Assembly: GCA_030424595.1 (NCBI GenBank)
Contig: JAUHWG010000014.1
Coordinates: 124,001-188,000, forward strand
Length of the DNA: 64,000 nt
Source: Polyangia bacterium
GTDB taxonomy: Bacteria > Myxococcota_A > Polyangia > Nannocystales > Nannocystaceae
Direction: 5' to 3'
Shown here one piece after another: positions 30,948 to 39,650 of the stretch (position 1 is the stretch's first letter; each line of letters starts with the position of its first letter). The position numbers and the translations under genes are program-made. The notes under the pieces were generated by a model. That model made no database searches and was not told where the DNA came from. It saw only the letters and a list, made by a program, of their open reading frames with translations.

Positions 30948-30975
30948 ATTATTCTCGCGCTCTACTCTAGGAGCC

Positions 30976-31449
30976 GTGTCGGGCCCCGCGGATCGAGCGA
31001 CCCTAGAGGCGGTGAAGCGCGCGAGCTGGGCTCAGCTCCTGCTCAAGTGCGCGCGCTTGGTCAACGAGCGGGCGATCGCCAGGCTGCCGACGCTGGGGGA
31101 GGGCACCCGACTGCGGGCGGCCCACACCGCGCTCTTCCCCCATATCGATCTCGAGGGGACCCGCCTCACCGAGCTCGCCCGCCGTCTCGGGGTGTCCAAG
31201 CAGGCCGTCGGCCACCTCGTGGACGAGCTCGAGGCCGCGGGGGTGCTCCTGCGCGTCCGCGACCCGGCGGACCGGCGGGCGAAGCTCATCCGCTTCAGCG
31301 AAGAGGCGGGCCAGACCCTCCTCGACGGGATGGCGACGCTGCGCGAGACCGAGGGGGAGCTCTCGCGGGCGATCGGCGACGAACATGCCGAACAGCTCTA
31401 CGCCGCGCTGCTCGCCCTCCACGACACGCTGGTCGCCGAGCAGGCCTAG
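30976..31449 (+). CDS. MarR-family transcriptional regulator
   Basis: 157 residues from GTG 30976, with AGGAG directly upstream. The winged helix reads LTELARRLGVSKQAVGHLVDELEAAGVLLRVRDPADRRAKLI, the standard MarR pattern with the DxRxK wing. N- and C-terminal helices form the dimer interface. Presumably binds the two palindromes at 30905-30947, controlling itself and the DUF4336 gene; the ligand is unknown. Its stop TAG 31447-31449 coincides with the CTAG end of a partial copy of the dispersed element. Confidence 0.93.
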   Translation: MSGPADRATLEAVKRASWAQLLLKCARLVNERAIARLPTLGEGTRLRAAHTALFPHIDLEGTRLTELARRLGVSKQAVGHLVDELEAAGVLLRVRDPADRRAKLIRFSEEAGQTLLDGMATLRETEGELSRAIGDEHAEQLYAALLALHDTLVAEQA

Positions 31450-31500
31450 CAGACCGTGGCAGACCGTGGCGAGAGTCCTGCGCAGACGCAGGCCAGGCCT
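31446..31500. repeat. Partial copy (left end) of the dispersed palindromic element
   Basis: CTAGCAGACCGTGG is followed by a duplication CAGACCGTGG and GCGAGAGTCCTGCGC, then similarity fades. It supplies the MarR stop codon. The right half is missing. Confidence 0.7.
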
Positions 31501-31549
31501 TCGTGCGAGGACCGGCGCTTCTCTCGGGCGCTGCTATCCTCCCGCGCTC

Positions 31550-32890
31550 GTGAGTAGCCCCGTGAGCGCCGGTCCCGTCCGGCTCGTCGACGTCGCGCGG
31601 AGCTGGTGGCCGCTCGCGCTGTCGTGGATGTTGATGGGGGTCGAGCTGCCGCTCCTCTCGGCGGTGGTCGCTCGCCTCGCCGACCCGGAGATCCACCTCG
31701 CGGCCTACGGCGGCCTGGTCTTCCCGATCGCCCTCATCGTCGAGGCGCCGATCATCATGATGCTGGCGGCGTCGACCGCCCTCAGCAAACACCAGGCGGC
31801 CTACGACGCGCTGCGGCGGACGATGCACCGGCTCAGCGCTGTGCTCACGCTCGTCCACGTCGCCTTCGCCTTCACGCCGCTCTTCGACTGGGTGCTCGTG
31901 CCGCTCCTCGACACCCCCGCGGCGGTCGTCGAGCCAGCCCGCCTCGGCCTGATGCTGATGACCCCCTGGACCTGGGCGATCGCCTCGCGGCGCTTCAACC
32001 AAGGGGTGCTGATCCGCCTCGGTCGCTCGGGGCAGGTGACCCTCGGCAGCGTCGTCCGCCTCGGCGTCGGCGCGCTGGCGCTGGCGATCGGCTTCGCGGT
32101 CGGGGCCACCGGGATCGTCGTCGCGACCTCGACGGTGATCGCCGGGGTGTTGGCCGAGGCCGCCTACGCGGCGCTCAAGTGTCGCCCCCTGATCCGGACG
32201 CAGCTGGAGCCCGGGGATCCCGGGACCGTCCTCCGCGGCGCCAGCTTCCTCCGCTTCTATGTGCCGCTCGCCCTGACCCCGCTGGTCGCGCTCATCGTCC
32301 AGCCGATCGGCGCCGCGGCCCTCGCCCGGATGCCGCGGCCGCTGGAGTCCCTCGCGCTGTGGCCGGTGGTCAACGGCCTCCTCTTCCTCCTGCAAAGCTC
32401 GGGCTTCGCCTTCAATGAGGTGGTGATCTCGCTGCTCGATCGGCCGGGGGCGCCGGCCGTGCTCTTCCGCTTCGCCCTCCTCCTGACCGGGGCCCTCACC
32501 GCGATCGGCCTCGCCTTCGCCGCGACGCCGGTCGCGGACCTGTGGTTTGGCGGGCTCTCGGGGCTCCGCCCGGAGCTCGTGGCGATGGCGACGGCGGCGT
32601 TCTGGTTCGGCCTCGCCGTCCCGGGGGCGCGCGCGTTGGCGAGCTGGTACGGCGGGGTGCTCCTCCACGGCGGACGGACCCGGGCCCTCACCGAGTCGGT
32701 CGTCGTTTTTTTGGTGATCTGCTCTGCGCTCCTCGCACTCGGAGTCTATCTTGCGCACTACGCAGGGCTGCTCGTCGGCCTCTTCGCCTACGCCGTCGCC
32801 CGGGTAGGCGAGACCTCGTGGCTGTGGTGGCGCTCGCGGGATCTTCGCGCAGGGCTCGCGGCGCGGCTCGACGCCGACGCTCCGCCCTGA
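31550..32890 (+). CDS. MOP-superfamily membrane transporter (ANK/flippase-like)
   Basis: 446 residues from GTG 31550 (GTG 31562 also possible). About twelve TM segments in two similar halves: WWPLALSWMLMGVELPLLSAVVARL and FYVPLALTPLVALIVQPIGAAALARM start the halves. The VEAPIIMMLAASTALS segment recalls progressive-ankylosis (ANK) type proteins of the MOP superfamily, which also includes MATE pumps and lipid flippases. The transported molecule is unknown. No partner genes nearby suggest one. Confidence 0.75.
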   Translation: MSSPVSAGPVRLVDVARSWWPLALSWMLMGVELPLLSAVVARLADPEIHLAAYGGLVFPIALIVEAPIIMMLAASTALSKHQAAYDALRRTMHRLSAVLTLVHVAFAFTPLFDWVLVPLLDTPAAVVEPARLGLMLMTPWTWAIASRRFNQGVLIRLGRSGQVTLGSVVRLGVGALALAIGFAVGATGIVVATSTVIAGVLAEAAYAALKCRPLIRTQLEPGDPGTVLRGASFLRFYVPLALTPLVALIVQPIGAAALARMPRPLESLALWPVVNGLLFLLQSSGFAFNEVVISLLDRPGAPAVLFRFALLLTGALTAIGLAFAATPVADLWFGGLSGLRPELVAMATAAFWFGLAVPGARALASWYGGVLLHGGRTRALTESVVVFLVICSALLALGVYLAHYAGLLVGLFAYAVARVGETSWLWWRSRDLRAGLAARLDADAPP

Positions 32891-32962
32891 GGCAGACGTC
32901 GCCCTCGTGGCTCGTCGTTGGCTGAATCTCTCAGGGTGAACCGATAAATCCTCGCTGGCGAC

Positions 32963-34159
32963 GTGAGCGCGGCGACGGTCGCAAACGAGCAGGCGACGCG
33001 GTATGTCCTGCTACTGCGCATGCTCTGCCCCCCACGCCACGTGTTCACCGGTGCGACCGGCCTGGTCGGCTCCGCGACTGTCCTCGAGATCCTGAAGACG
33101 GATCCTGACGCGCGTGTGCTCGGGCTCGTCCGGCCCGGGAGCGAGGGCGCGCAGCAGCGCTTTGTCGCGACCCTGGAGCGGGGGGCTCGGCTCTACGGTC
33201 TCGGCGGCTCGCTCGACCAGGCGATCCACAGCCGATGCGAGGCGGTGGCGGCGGATGTTCACGAGCCTCGCTGTGGCGTCGACGCTCTCCCTCCGGAGTG
33301 GAGGGGCGCTGAGATGTGGCACTGCGCCGCGGCGCTCCAGTTCCACGACAGGTTTCGCGCGAAGGTGATGCGGACCAACGTCGAGGGCACGGCCAACGTC
33401 GTGGGCCTGGCGAAGGAGCTCGGCGTCGGCGTGCTCAACTTTGTCAGCACGGCCTACGTCGCCGGGACCCGGAGGGGCCTCATCCGCGAGGAGCCTGTCC
33501 TCGAGAACGACGGGTTCTCGACCAACAATCACTACGAGCGCAGCAAGGTGATCGCTGAGCGGATGGTCCGCGAGAGCGGAATCCCGGCGAGGATCCTCCG
33601 CCCGAGCATCGTCATCGGCCACTCTCGCACCTACGGGACGCTCAACTTCAACGGGCTCTACGGCTTCATGCGCGGGGTCTGGAAGTTTCGCCGGATGATG
33701 GCCCGGACCCAGGCGGACCTGATGAACACGCTCGAGGTCCGGCTGATCGCCGATCCCGACGGCGAGCTCGATCTGATCCCGGTCGACTTCGTCGCTCGCG
33801 ACGCCCTGGGGCTCTCCCGGGCCGGCGCCGATCCGGGCGTCTATCACCTCGCGTCGGTCGCCCGCAGACCGACCCAGCGGACGCTGGGGCTCATCTTTGA
33901 GTCGCTCGGGCTGCGCTGGCCGACCTTCGTCGACACGCGCGAAGAGCTGACCTGGATCGATCGCAAGCTCGACGCCGGCGTCCGGGTCTACAACGCCTAT
34001 GTCGTCGGCGCGAAGTACTTCGATCGCACGGAGACCGATCGTCACCTGGAGCGCCCGGCGGGCGCGGACTACGAGCTCACCGACGAGCATCTCCTCGGCT
34101 TCTACCAGTGGTACATCGACCAAGACCTCGCGCATCGAACCCGCAAGGTGACCGAGTGA
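32963..34159 (+). CDS. Extended SDR, fatty acyl/thioester reductase-like (NAD_binding_4)
   Basis: 398 residues from GTG 32963. The NAD(P)-binding loop reads FTGATGLVGSATVLEIL, followed by a HCAA block, the NVEGTANVVGLA helix, Ser in NFVSTAYVAG, and the catalytic Tyr-x3-Lys in HYERSK. This pattern matches the NAD_binding_4 group of thioester reductases and fatty acyl reductases. It ends with a 100-residue tail without a FAR_C domain. Its stop overlaps the start of the sulfotransferase gene (GTGA), so the two probably act in one pathway, such as making and sulfating an alcohol. That pathway is inference. Confidence 0.8.
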   Translation: MSAATVANEQATRYVLLLRMLCPPRHVFTGATGLVGSATVLEILKTDPDARVLGLVRPGSEGAQQRFVATLERGARLYGLGGSLDQAIHSRCEAVAADVHEPRCGVDALPPEWRGAEMWHCAAALQFHDRFRAKVMRTNVEGTANVVGLAKELGVGVLNFVSTAYVAGTRRGLIREEPVLENDGFSTNNHYERSKVIAERMVRESGIPARILRPSIVIGHSRTYGTLNFNGLYGFMRGVWKFRRMMARTQADLMNTLEVRLIADPDGELDLIPVDFVARDALGLSRAGADPGVYHLASVARRPTQRTLGLIFESLGLRWPTFVDTREELTWIDRKLDAGVRVYNAYVVGAKYFDRTETDRHLERPAGADYELTDEHLLGFYQWYIDQDLAHRTRKVTE

Positions 34160-35232
34160 GCCGGCCACGGCCGGTCTTCGTCGTCGGCACCGGGCGCTGC
34201 GGCTCGACCCTCGTGTCGACGCTGATGCGCGAACACCCTGAGGTGCTCAGCATCTCCGAGCTCTTCTCCTTTGTCACCGATCTCGGCAGCCTGATCCCGC
34301 GGGCGTTCCCGGCCGAGCCGCTGAGCGGCCGCGAGTTCTGGTCGGTGATGGCGGATCCCAGCCCGCGGCTCAATCAGCTCCTGCGGGCGGGCCTGCGGAT
34401 GGGCGAGATCGTCTACCCCTTCGGCAGCGGCCGCTACCGGGTCGACGGCGGGGTGCCGACCGTGAGCATGACGATGCTGCCCCACATCGACGACGATCCG
34501 GACGGGCTCTTTGACGCCCTCGCCGCGGCGATGCAGGCCCGCGGGGTGGCGTCGGCCGCCGAGCACTACCGCGGCATGTTCGAGCTCTTGATGCGCCGCT
34601 ACGATCGCCGGACCTGGGTCGAGCGCTCTGGCGGCAGCCTCCGGATCATCCGCCGCTTGGTCGACGCGTTCCCGGAGGCCCGCTTCGTCCACCTGGTCCG
34701 CGACGGCCGCAACACCGCGATCTCGATGAGCCAGCACGTCGGCTTTCGGATGGCGCTCATCGGCTACGCGCTGCTCGAGTTCCTCGGCGTCGATCCCTGG
34801 GAGAGCGACGATCGCAGCGAGATCGACGATCTCACCGACGACCTCGCCGGGCTCCTCCCGGAGAACTTCACCGCCGAGGCCTTCGCCGACTACGACATCT
34901 CCCCCTCGCTGTGCGGCCACTACTGGTCCGGCGAGATCAAGCGGGGCCTGGCGGTGCTCCGCGAGGTGCCGGCCGAGCGGCGGATGACGCTACGCTACGA
35001 GGACCTGCTCCTGCGGCCGCGGGCGAGCCTTGAGCGCCTCGGCGCGGCGCTCGGGTTGGGGCCGGTCGATCGGGCGTGGATCGACAAATCCCTGCGGCGG
35101 ATCGGCCGCGGGCGCTCGAGCTGGCAGGCCCTCGCCGAGGCGGAGCAGCGCGAGCTCCAGGACGCCTGCGCCCCCGGGTTCGCCGCGCTCGCGGCCGAGG
35201 GGATCCGCTGGCCCGACCAGTGCGGTCACTGA
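34156..35232 (+). CDS. Sulfotransferase family protein
   Basis: 358 residues from GTG 34156, sharing four bases with the upstream reductase stop. The 5'-phosphosulfate loop reads VVGTGRCGSTLVSTLM, and the 3'-phosphate-binding block reads RFVHLVRDGRNTAISMSQ. These residues bind PAPS, so the enzyme should transfer sulfate to a hydroxyl or amine. Cytoplasmic, with no signal peptide. Coupling to a fatty-acyl-reductase-like SDR suggests a lipid or polyketide alcohol as the acceptor (inferred). Confidence 0.86.
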   Translation: MSRPRPVFVVGTGRCGSTLVSTLMREHPEVLSISELFSFVTDLGSLIPRAFPAEPLSGREFWSVMADPSPRLNQLLRAGLRMGEIVYPFGSGRYRVDGGVPTVSMTMLPHIDDDPDGLFDALAAAMQARGVASAAEHYRGMFELLMRRYDRRTWVERSGGSLRIIRRLVDAFPEARFVHLVRDGRNTAISMSQHVGFRMALIGYALLEFLGVDPWESDDRSEIDDLTDDLAGLLPENFTAEAFADYDISPSLCGHYWSGEIKRGLAVLREVPAERRMTLRYEDLLLRPRASLERLGAALGLGPVDRAWIDKSLRRIGRGRSSWQALAEAEQRELQDACAPGFAALAAEGIRWPDQCGH

Positions 35233-35376
35233 GCGCGGCTTGCCCCGTTTGAATCCGCGCTGGGCTCTCGCGGCTAGCGCGTCAGCCAGCCTTTGAGTCG
35301 TCCGCGGCTCCGAGATGGGACGCTAGACCCCGAGGCTCGCGAGCCCCTGTCCCCGAACACCCGTCGCCGCAGGGGC

Positions 35377-36165
35377 TCACTTTCGGCCCGGTCGCGGGCG
35401 CCGTCCCCGGATAAGGTGGTCGAGGGCGCTGCCAAGGACGTTAAGCGTCGTGAAGGGCGCGAGGGTGTTCAAGCTGTAGCCCAGGTGGAACTCCGGGTTG
35501 TGTCGGAGAAAGAAGGCGACGTATTCGTTCCCTTTGGCGATGTCCTGCGCGCGGGCCCGATCGGCCTCGCCGACGTCGCGAAGATGGGTGAGCGGATACC
35601 GAGTCGTGAAGGGATAATCCGCTCCGTAGCTCTCGCGCGCGCCGAAGCTCGCCTCATAGGCCGGGGCCACCTCGGGCGGGATAAACGGCGTCTTGAGGGA
35701 CGGATAGCAGCGCGGGAAGTGACGCGTCACGGCGTAGAAGGTCGCCGGGTGGACCCAGCTGCTCTTCAGAAAGGCGCGCCGCCGCGGCCCTCGGAGAAAG
35801 AACTTCAGGTTCTCCTTGACGAAGAATGCCTGACGCCGGCCGAAGCCGCCGCGCTGATCCGGGTCGAACGCCGCCCCCTGCGCGACCAGCCAGCATGGAC
35901 CATCAGCCAGATTGACCCGCTCCACCTTCATCATGAGGTGTCCGCCCAGAGTACCGTCGGGGCGGTAGTAGAGGCGGAGTCGGCTCATTTCGCTGCCGCG
36001 CTCCAGGTAGTCGGCGAAGTAGCGCTGGGCCGCTCCCTGCTCGATCTCGTAGCTGCGCGTGAGCTGGTCCGCGAGCCCCTCAAGGACACGCTGCTTCGTG
36101 GCCTCGTCCGCCCGGAGATAGTCGATGGTCTCGGTCGAGGACGCCCTGGCAGATTCGTTCGCCAT
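35377..36165 (-). CDS. Conserved protein of unknown function
   Basis: 262 residues from ATG 36163-36165. No signal peptide or TM segment. Seen: an N-terminal helix pair, LRLYYRPDGTLGGHLMMKVE, then a basic Phe/Arg-rich segment (RRQAFFVKENLKFFLRGPRRRAF) and HPATFYAVTRHFPRCYPSLKTP. The strand-turn of HLMMKVE and the Arg-rich loop faintly recall GNAT acyltransferases, but no signature is convincing. Codon use is similar to neighbours. It is followed by elements at 36395-36702 on its 5' side. Function not assigned. Confidence 0.7.
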   Translation of the reverse strand: MANESARASSTETIDYLRADEATKQRVLEGLADQLTRSYEIEQGAAQRYFADYLERGSEMSRLRLYYRPDGTLGGHLMMKVERVNLADGPCWLVAQGAAFDPDQRGGFGRRQAFFVKENLKFFLRGPRRRAFLKSSWVHPATFYAVTRHFPRCYPSLKTPFIPPEVAPAYEASFGARESYGADYPFTTRYPLTHLRDVGEADRARAQDIAKGNEYVAFFLRHNPEFHLGYSLNTLAPFTTLNVLGSALDHLIRGRRPRPGRK

Positions 36166-36698
36166 GGTGCTTGCTTCGCCTTCGGTCAGTCAGGTTCACG
36201 CCTCAGTGCTGTTGCCCGACCCATGGCTGATGTCCTGCACGCCAACCATGATCTTGACCTTGACAGAGCTGCCGTCAGGTCCTTTGATTTCAGGCACTGG
36301 CCGGGTTCATCGCGTGGTTGGTCGCGCGAATCAATGAGGCTCGCGCGGAGCTCCTGTGCGGCGGTGGCCCTGGTCTGAACGCCAGCGTTCTCGAAGGCCA
36401 AAAATGGCAAGGACCGGCGAGAACGATCGCTGGGTATCTCCAGCGAGGGCGCCAACTCGCGGTACAGCCCGGCACGGCGGCGTTCTGTCCGAGCCCAGAG
36501 GAGCAACGATCGCGGCGCGAGAGCGCCCTGGGTCTGCTAGCAGCCCGTGGCAAAAGTCCCGCGCGCTCTCGCTTGCCCTCGTCGCCCCTCTCGGCCCCGC
36601 CGAAACTTGCAGTACAGCCCAGTACAGCGGCGTTTCGTCGAAGCCAAGAGGGCCAACGATCGCGGCGCGACAGCACACGGGACTTTTGCCACGGGCTG
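36166..36698. other. Intergenic region filled by two tandem palindromic elements
   Basis: About 530 bases without a gene. From 36395 to 36540 lies the right part of one element copy, then a full copy at 36537-36702. The first 230 bases (36166-36395) hold no recognisable feature; their composition is less GC-biased, as expected for a promoter region of the gene ending at 35377. Confidence 0.6.
36395..36540. repeat. Partial copy of the dispersed palindromic element
   Basis: Right half is well preserved (ACGATCGCGGCGCGAGAGCG, then CTGCTAG ending at 36540). The left end is degenerate. It shares the CTAG with the next copy, giving a head-to-tail pair. Confidence 0.7.
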
Positions 36699-36702
36699 CT
36701 AG
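36537..36702. repeat. Full copy of the dispersed palindromic element
   Basis: 166 bp from CTAGCAGCCCGTGGC to GCCACGGGCTGCTAG, both arms mutually complementary. The arms differ from those of the 25505 copy (CCCGTGG instead of ACCGTGG), and the matching change is present in both arms, so pairing has been kept by compensatory change. The right CTAG supplies the stop codon of the DUF218 gene. Confidence 0.85.
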
Positions 36703-37700
36703 GGGACGAGCAGCGCGTGGTGGTAGGCGATCACCTCGCGGGCGAGGTAGTAGGGCTCGCGGCGGAGGCGGCGTCGCATCGTCGCGGGGACCGTGTAGGT
36801 CCGCAGGCCGGCGCGCTCGAAGAGGAGCTTGACCCGCGGCAGGTGGTAGTAGTGGCTGACAGCCAAGACCCGGGTGGCGCCGCGCGGGCGGGCCCAGGCG
36901 CGGGTGTTGTCGACGGTCGCGGCCGAGTTGACGCCCTCCTCGTCGAGGACGATCGCGCTGGCGGGGACGCCCGAGGCGATCGCCCGGTCGCGCATGGACG
37001 CCGGCTCGGAGCCGCCGTGGGCGCTGTCGAGGGCGCCGCTCATGACCATCACCGGGGCGAGGCCCTGCTTGTAGAGGCGGACGCCCTCGTCGACCCGATC
37101 CGCGAGGGCCTCGGAGGGACGACCGTCGCTGTAGACCTTCGCGCCGAAGACGACGATGCAGTCGGCGTTGCGAGCGTAGCGGGTCGGGCCGAAGGTGAAG
37201 ATCAGGACGAGCGGGAGGAGCAGCGCCACCACGGCGCAGGTGGCGAGGCAGCGGAGCTGGCGGACCGTCGACCACGGTCCGCGCGGCGCGGGGGCGATGA
37301 CCTCGAGGGCGAGGGCGAGGGCCGCGGCGATGACCAGAAACGAGGCTGGAAAGGGCAGCGCCGTGGTCGAGATATGGCCTGCCTCGAGGAGCAGGTAGTA
37401 GGTGACCGCGTCGACCATCGCCCAGCCGGCGACGAGGAGGAGGGCCGCGATCGCGAGCGGGCGCCACAGCCCCCGCAGCGGTCGCCACGCGTGGGCGATG
37501 AGGAGCGCGCCGAGGCCAGCCTCTCCGATCCAAGCGAGCCAGCCTGCGGGTCTGCTGAGCCAGGCCGCGGTCGTGTCGAAGCCGCCGACGAAGAGCTCGC
37601 CGCCAGCGTTTAGGAGGAGGAAGACCCCGAGAGCGACGCCGAGATCCGGGAGGAGCTGGCGGAGCGCTCTGCGGGCGCTGCTCAGCACCGGCATGGCCAT
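36699..37700 (-). CDS. ElyC/SanA/YdcF-family (DUF218) membrane protein
   Basis: 333 residues from ATG 37698-37700. Four or five N-terminal TM segments (about 15-175) precede a DUF218 domain (about 185-325) with the family motifs ADCIVVFGAKVYSDGRPS, MVMSGAL, DEEGVNSAATVDNTRAWA and AVSHYYHLPRVKLLFERAG. ElyC and SanA act in envelope integrity and peptidoglycan precursor metabolism; this member's role is unproven. The stop codon is the CTAG end of a palindromic element. Confidence 0.88.
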   Translation of the reverse strand: MAMPVLSSARRALRQLLPDLGVALGVFLLLNAGGELFVGGFDTTAAWLSRPAGWLAWIGEAGLGALLIAHAWRPLRGLWRPLAIAALLLVAGWAMVDAVTYYLLLEAGHISTTALPFPASFLVIAAALALALEVIAPAPRGPWSTVRQLRCLATCAVVALLLPLVLIFTFGPTRYARNADCIVVFGAKVYSDGRPSEALADRVDEGVRLYKQGLAPVMVMSGALDSAHGGSEPASMRDRAIASGVPASAIVLDEEGVNSAATVDNTRAWARPRGATRVLAVSHYYHLPRVKLLFERAGLRTYTVPATMRRRLRREPYYLAREVIAYHHALLVP

Positions 37701-37895
37701 GTCTACGTGTCAGGAGGCCCCTTGATTCCGAGGAGGGGACGCTCTCGAGGGCGGATGTGCTCGCTGGGCGCGAGGAGACCGTGGATCACCTCCAGCCAGG
37801 CAGGGGGAGGGCGCGCAAGGCGAGGGCGCTTGGGCCGGAGGCGGTCGGCTCTCCTGGACCTTGAAGACCGCGACGCCGCGCCGCGAGGGCGGCCG

Positions 37896-38750
37896 CTACT
37901 GGCAGTTGATCTTCATCCGGTGCTTGGGGCAGGCGTTGTTGCCCCCGCCGGCGATCGAGATGTCCGCGTACCCCGTCGACGCGTTGGGCCCTGTGCACCA
38001 CTCGAAGGGGTCATCCCAGGTGTTGCCGAGCTCGAGCTCCAGGTAGCCGCCGCCGTACGAGAGCCAGACGTCGGCCTCATAGTCGACGCTGTGGTTGTGG
38101 TACGAGAGCTTCACCGTCTGGTCGACGGGGACGTCGATCGCCGGCGGGTCGACGCTGACCTGACAGAAGTTGTCGATCTCGATGTGGACGTGCTGAAGGT
38201 CGTCCCAGGGCGCCTCTGTCGTCGAGCCGGAGGTGGACGAGGTGCTGTCGTCGCCGGTGGTCGTGCCGGTGTCGCCGGTCGTGCCGGTGGTCGTGCCGGT
38301 GGTCGTGCCGGTGGTGTCGGTCGTGTCGGTGTCGCTGGTCGCGTCGGTGCCCGACGAGGAGGAGGTGGAGGCGTCGCTCGTCGCGCTGTCGGTCGTCGAG
38401 CTGTCGCCGCTGCTGGCAGAGACGCCGCCCGAGGAGGTCGACGGGGAGGAGGTGGAGGCGTCCCCGGTGGAGGCGTCGCTGTCCTCGGCGCACTCGCAGG
38501 TCCAGGCGCCGTCTCCACAGACAGGGCTGCAGTCGGCCGAGCACATCGGCGGCGAGGCGCCTTCGCAGGCCGCCCCTGCGGAGAGGGCGGAGCTCTCAGC
38601 GTCGTCGCTGCCGCAGGCGGAGAGGGCGAGCGAGGCTCCGAGGCCGAGGAGGACCCAGGCTGCGCAGAGCTGCGACGGGGCCCGGCGGAGGCGGGCGAGG
38701 CGGGCGAGGCTGGATCGCGGGGAGCGGAGCATCGAGGAGAGGGCGCTCAT
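37896..38750 (-). CDS. Lipoprotein with Ser/Thr/Gly linker and C-terminal beta domain
   Basis: 284 residues from ATG 38748-38750. A long N-terminus with Arg, then the hydrophobic core WVLLGLGASLALSAC, ending in a lipobox at Cys46. A Cys-rich knot (CEGASPPMCSADCSPVCGDGAWTCEC) is followed by about 100 residues of Ser/Thr/Asp/Gly linker and a C-terminal domain (VHIEIDNFCQVSVDPPAIDVP, HNHSVDYEADVWLSYGGGYLELELG) with two or three further cysteines. The Thr-Gly-Thr repeats mark the mucin-like linkers frequent in Nannocystineae. The domain is not recognised. Confidence 0.75.
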   Translation of the reverse strand: MSALSSMLRSPRSSLARLARLRRAPSQLCAAWVLLGLGASLALSACGSDDAESSALSAGAACEGASPPMCSADCSPVCGDGAWTCECAEDSDASTGDASTSSPSTSSGGVSASSGDSSTTDSATSDASTSSSSGTDATSDTDTTDTTGTTTGTTTGTTGDTGTTTGDDSTSSTSGSTTEAPWDDLQHVHIEIDNFCQVSVDPPAIDVPVDQTVKLSYHNHSVDYEADVWLSYGGGYLELELGNTWDDPFEWCTGPNASTGYADISIAGGGNNACPKHRMKINCQ

Positions 38751-38799
38751 GACCGGCGTGGGGTATCACGGCGCGCATTTTTGCGCATCTGTGATGGGC

Positions 38800-39004
38800 T
38801 CGCCCTCGGAGCCCTTGGCGAGGGTCGCGTGCGCTCTCGCGGCGCAATCGTCGGCCCTCGCGGCGCCGCCAGAGCTTGCGCCCTCGTCGCCCTCTCGGTC
38901 CCGCCGAAACGTGCCGTAGAGCCCGGCACAGCGGCGTATCGTCGAAGCGAGGAGGCCGACGATTGGGCCGCGAGAGCACAGGGGGCTTTGCCGCGGGTTG
39001 CTAG
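38800..39004. repeat. Copy of the dispersed palindromic element
   Basis: The right two thirds match the 25505 copy (CCTCTCGGTCCCGCCGAAACG, then GTATCGTCGAAGCGAGGAGG and GAGAGCACAGGGGGCTTTGCCGCGGGTTGCTAG in segments). The left arm is rearranged. CTAG at 39001-39004 supplies the stop codon of the TetR gene. The left boundary is approximate. Confidence 0.7.
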
Positions 39005-39630
39005 GACAGGGGCCCGCGCCACTGGGCGATGACCTGCTGCGCGAGCTTCGCGACGTCCTCCGGGGTCGCGACGTACTCGGCGGGGATCCGCTTGTCGAGG
39101 ATCAGCATCGCCAGGCCGTGGGTGAGCGACCAGGAGGCGACCGCGGCGATCAAGGCGTCGCCGTCGGGGCCGACGACGGCGCTCGCGGTCTCGACGAGGA
39201 GCTCAAAGGCGTCGGAGTTGGTCGCCTTCTCGCCTTCGCGGGCGGTCGCGGAGTTGAGCTCCGCCGAGAACATGACCCGGTGATGGACGGGGTGGGTGAC
39301 GGCGAAGCGGACATAGGCCGCTCCGTAGGCGTCGAGGCGCGCGCGCGGATCGTCGACGTCCTGCATCGCCGCCTTGCCCTGCTCGGTGAGCCAGGTGAAG
39401 CCCTGCTCGGCGATCGCCCACAGGAGCGCCTCTTTGTCGGCGAAGTGACGGTAGGGCGCGGCGTGGGAGACCCCGGCCCGACGGGCGCACTCGCGCAGGC
39501 TGAGGCCCTGGAGCCCGCGCTCGGCGATGAGCTCGACGGCCGCGCCGAGGAGGGTCGCGCGGAGATCCCCATGATGGTAGCCGGCCTTTCGGGGCTTCCT
39601 GGGGGTCTTTTTGCCGGTCTTGCTCGCGAT
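39001..39630 (-). CDS. TetR-family regulator without a standard start codon
   Basis: The open frame runs from a stop at 39688-39690 to TAG at 39001-39003. A TetR DNA-binding domain is intact: GYHHGDLRATLLGAAVELIAERGLQGLSLRECARRAGVSHAAPYRHFADKEALL, cited here in parts by position 39390-39582, and the C-terminal half is of the WHG type. Yet no ATG, GTG or TTG occurs in frame before 39366, which lies past the HTH. ATC 39628-39630 or ATA 39649-39651 are the only near-cognate candidates; I place the start at ATC as a compromise. Lys/Arg-rich N-tail. It probably binds the palindromes at 39651-39693 and represses the divergent DUF4188 gene. Confidence 0.75.
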   Translation of the reverse strand: MASKTGKKTPRKPRKAGYHHGDLRATLLGAAVELIAERGLQGLSLRECARRAGVSHAAPYRHFADKEALLWAIAEQGFTWLTEQGKAAMQDVDDPRARLDAYGAAYVRFAVTHPVHHRVMFSAELNSATAREGEKATNSDAFELLVETASAVVGPDGDALIAAVASWSLTHGLAMLILDKRIPAEYVATPEDVAKLAQQVIAQWRGPLS

Positions 39631-39650
39631 TTCAGGAGTGTGCCCTTTTA

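Noticed and set aside
36290..36676. Open frames in the palindromic elements encoding RDRWPSWLRRNAAVLG-type peptides
   Set aside because: The same peptide appears in several copies only because the DNA repeats; the frames break at element ends, have no ribosome sites and the selection visible is on base pairing.
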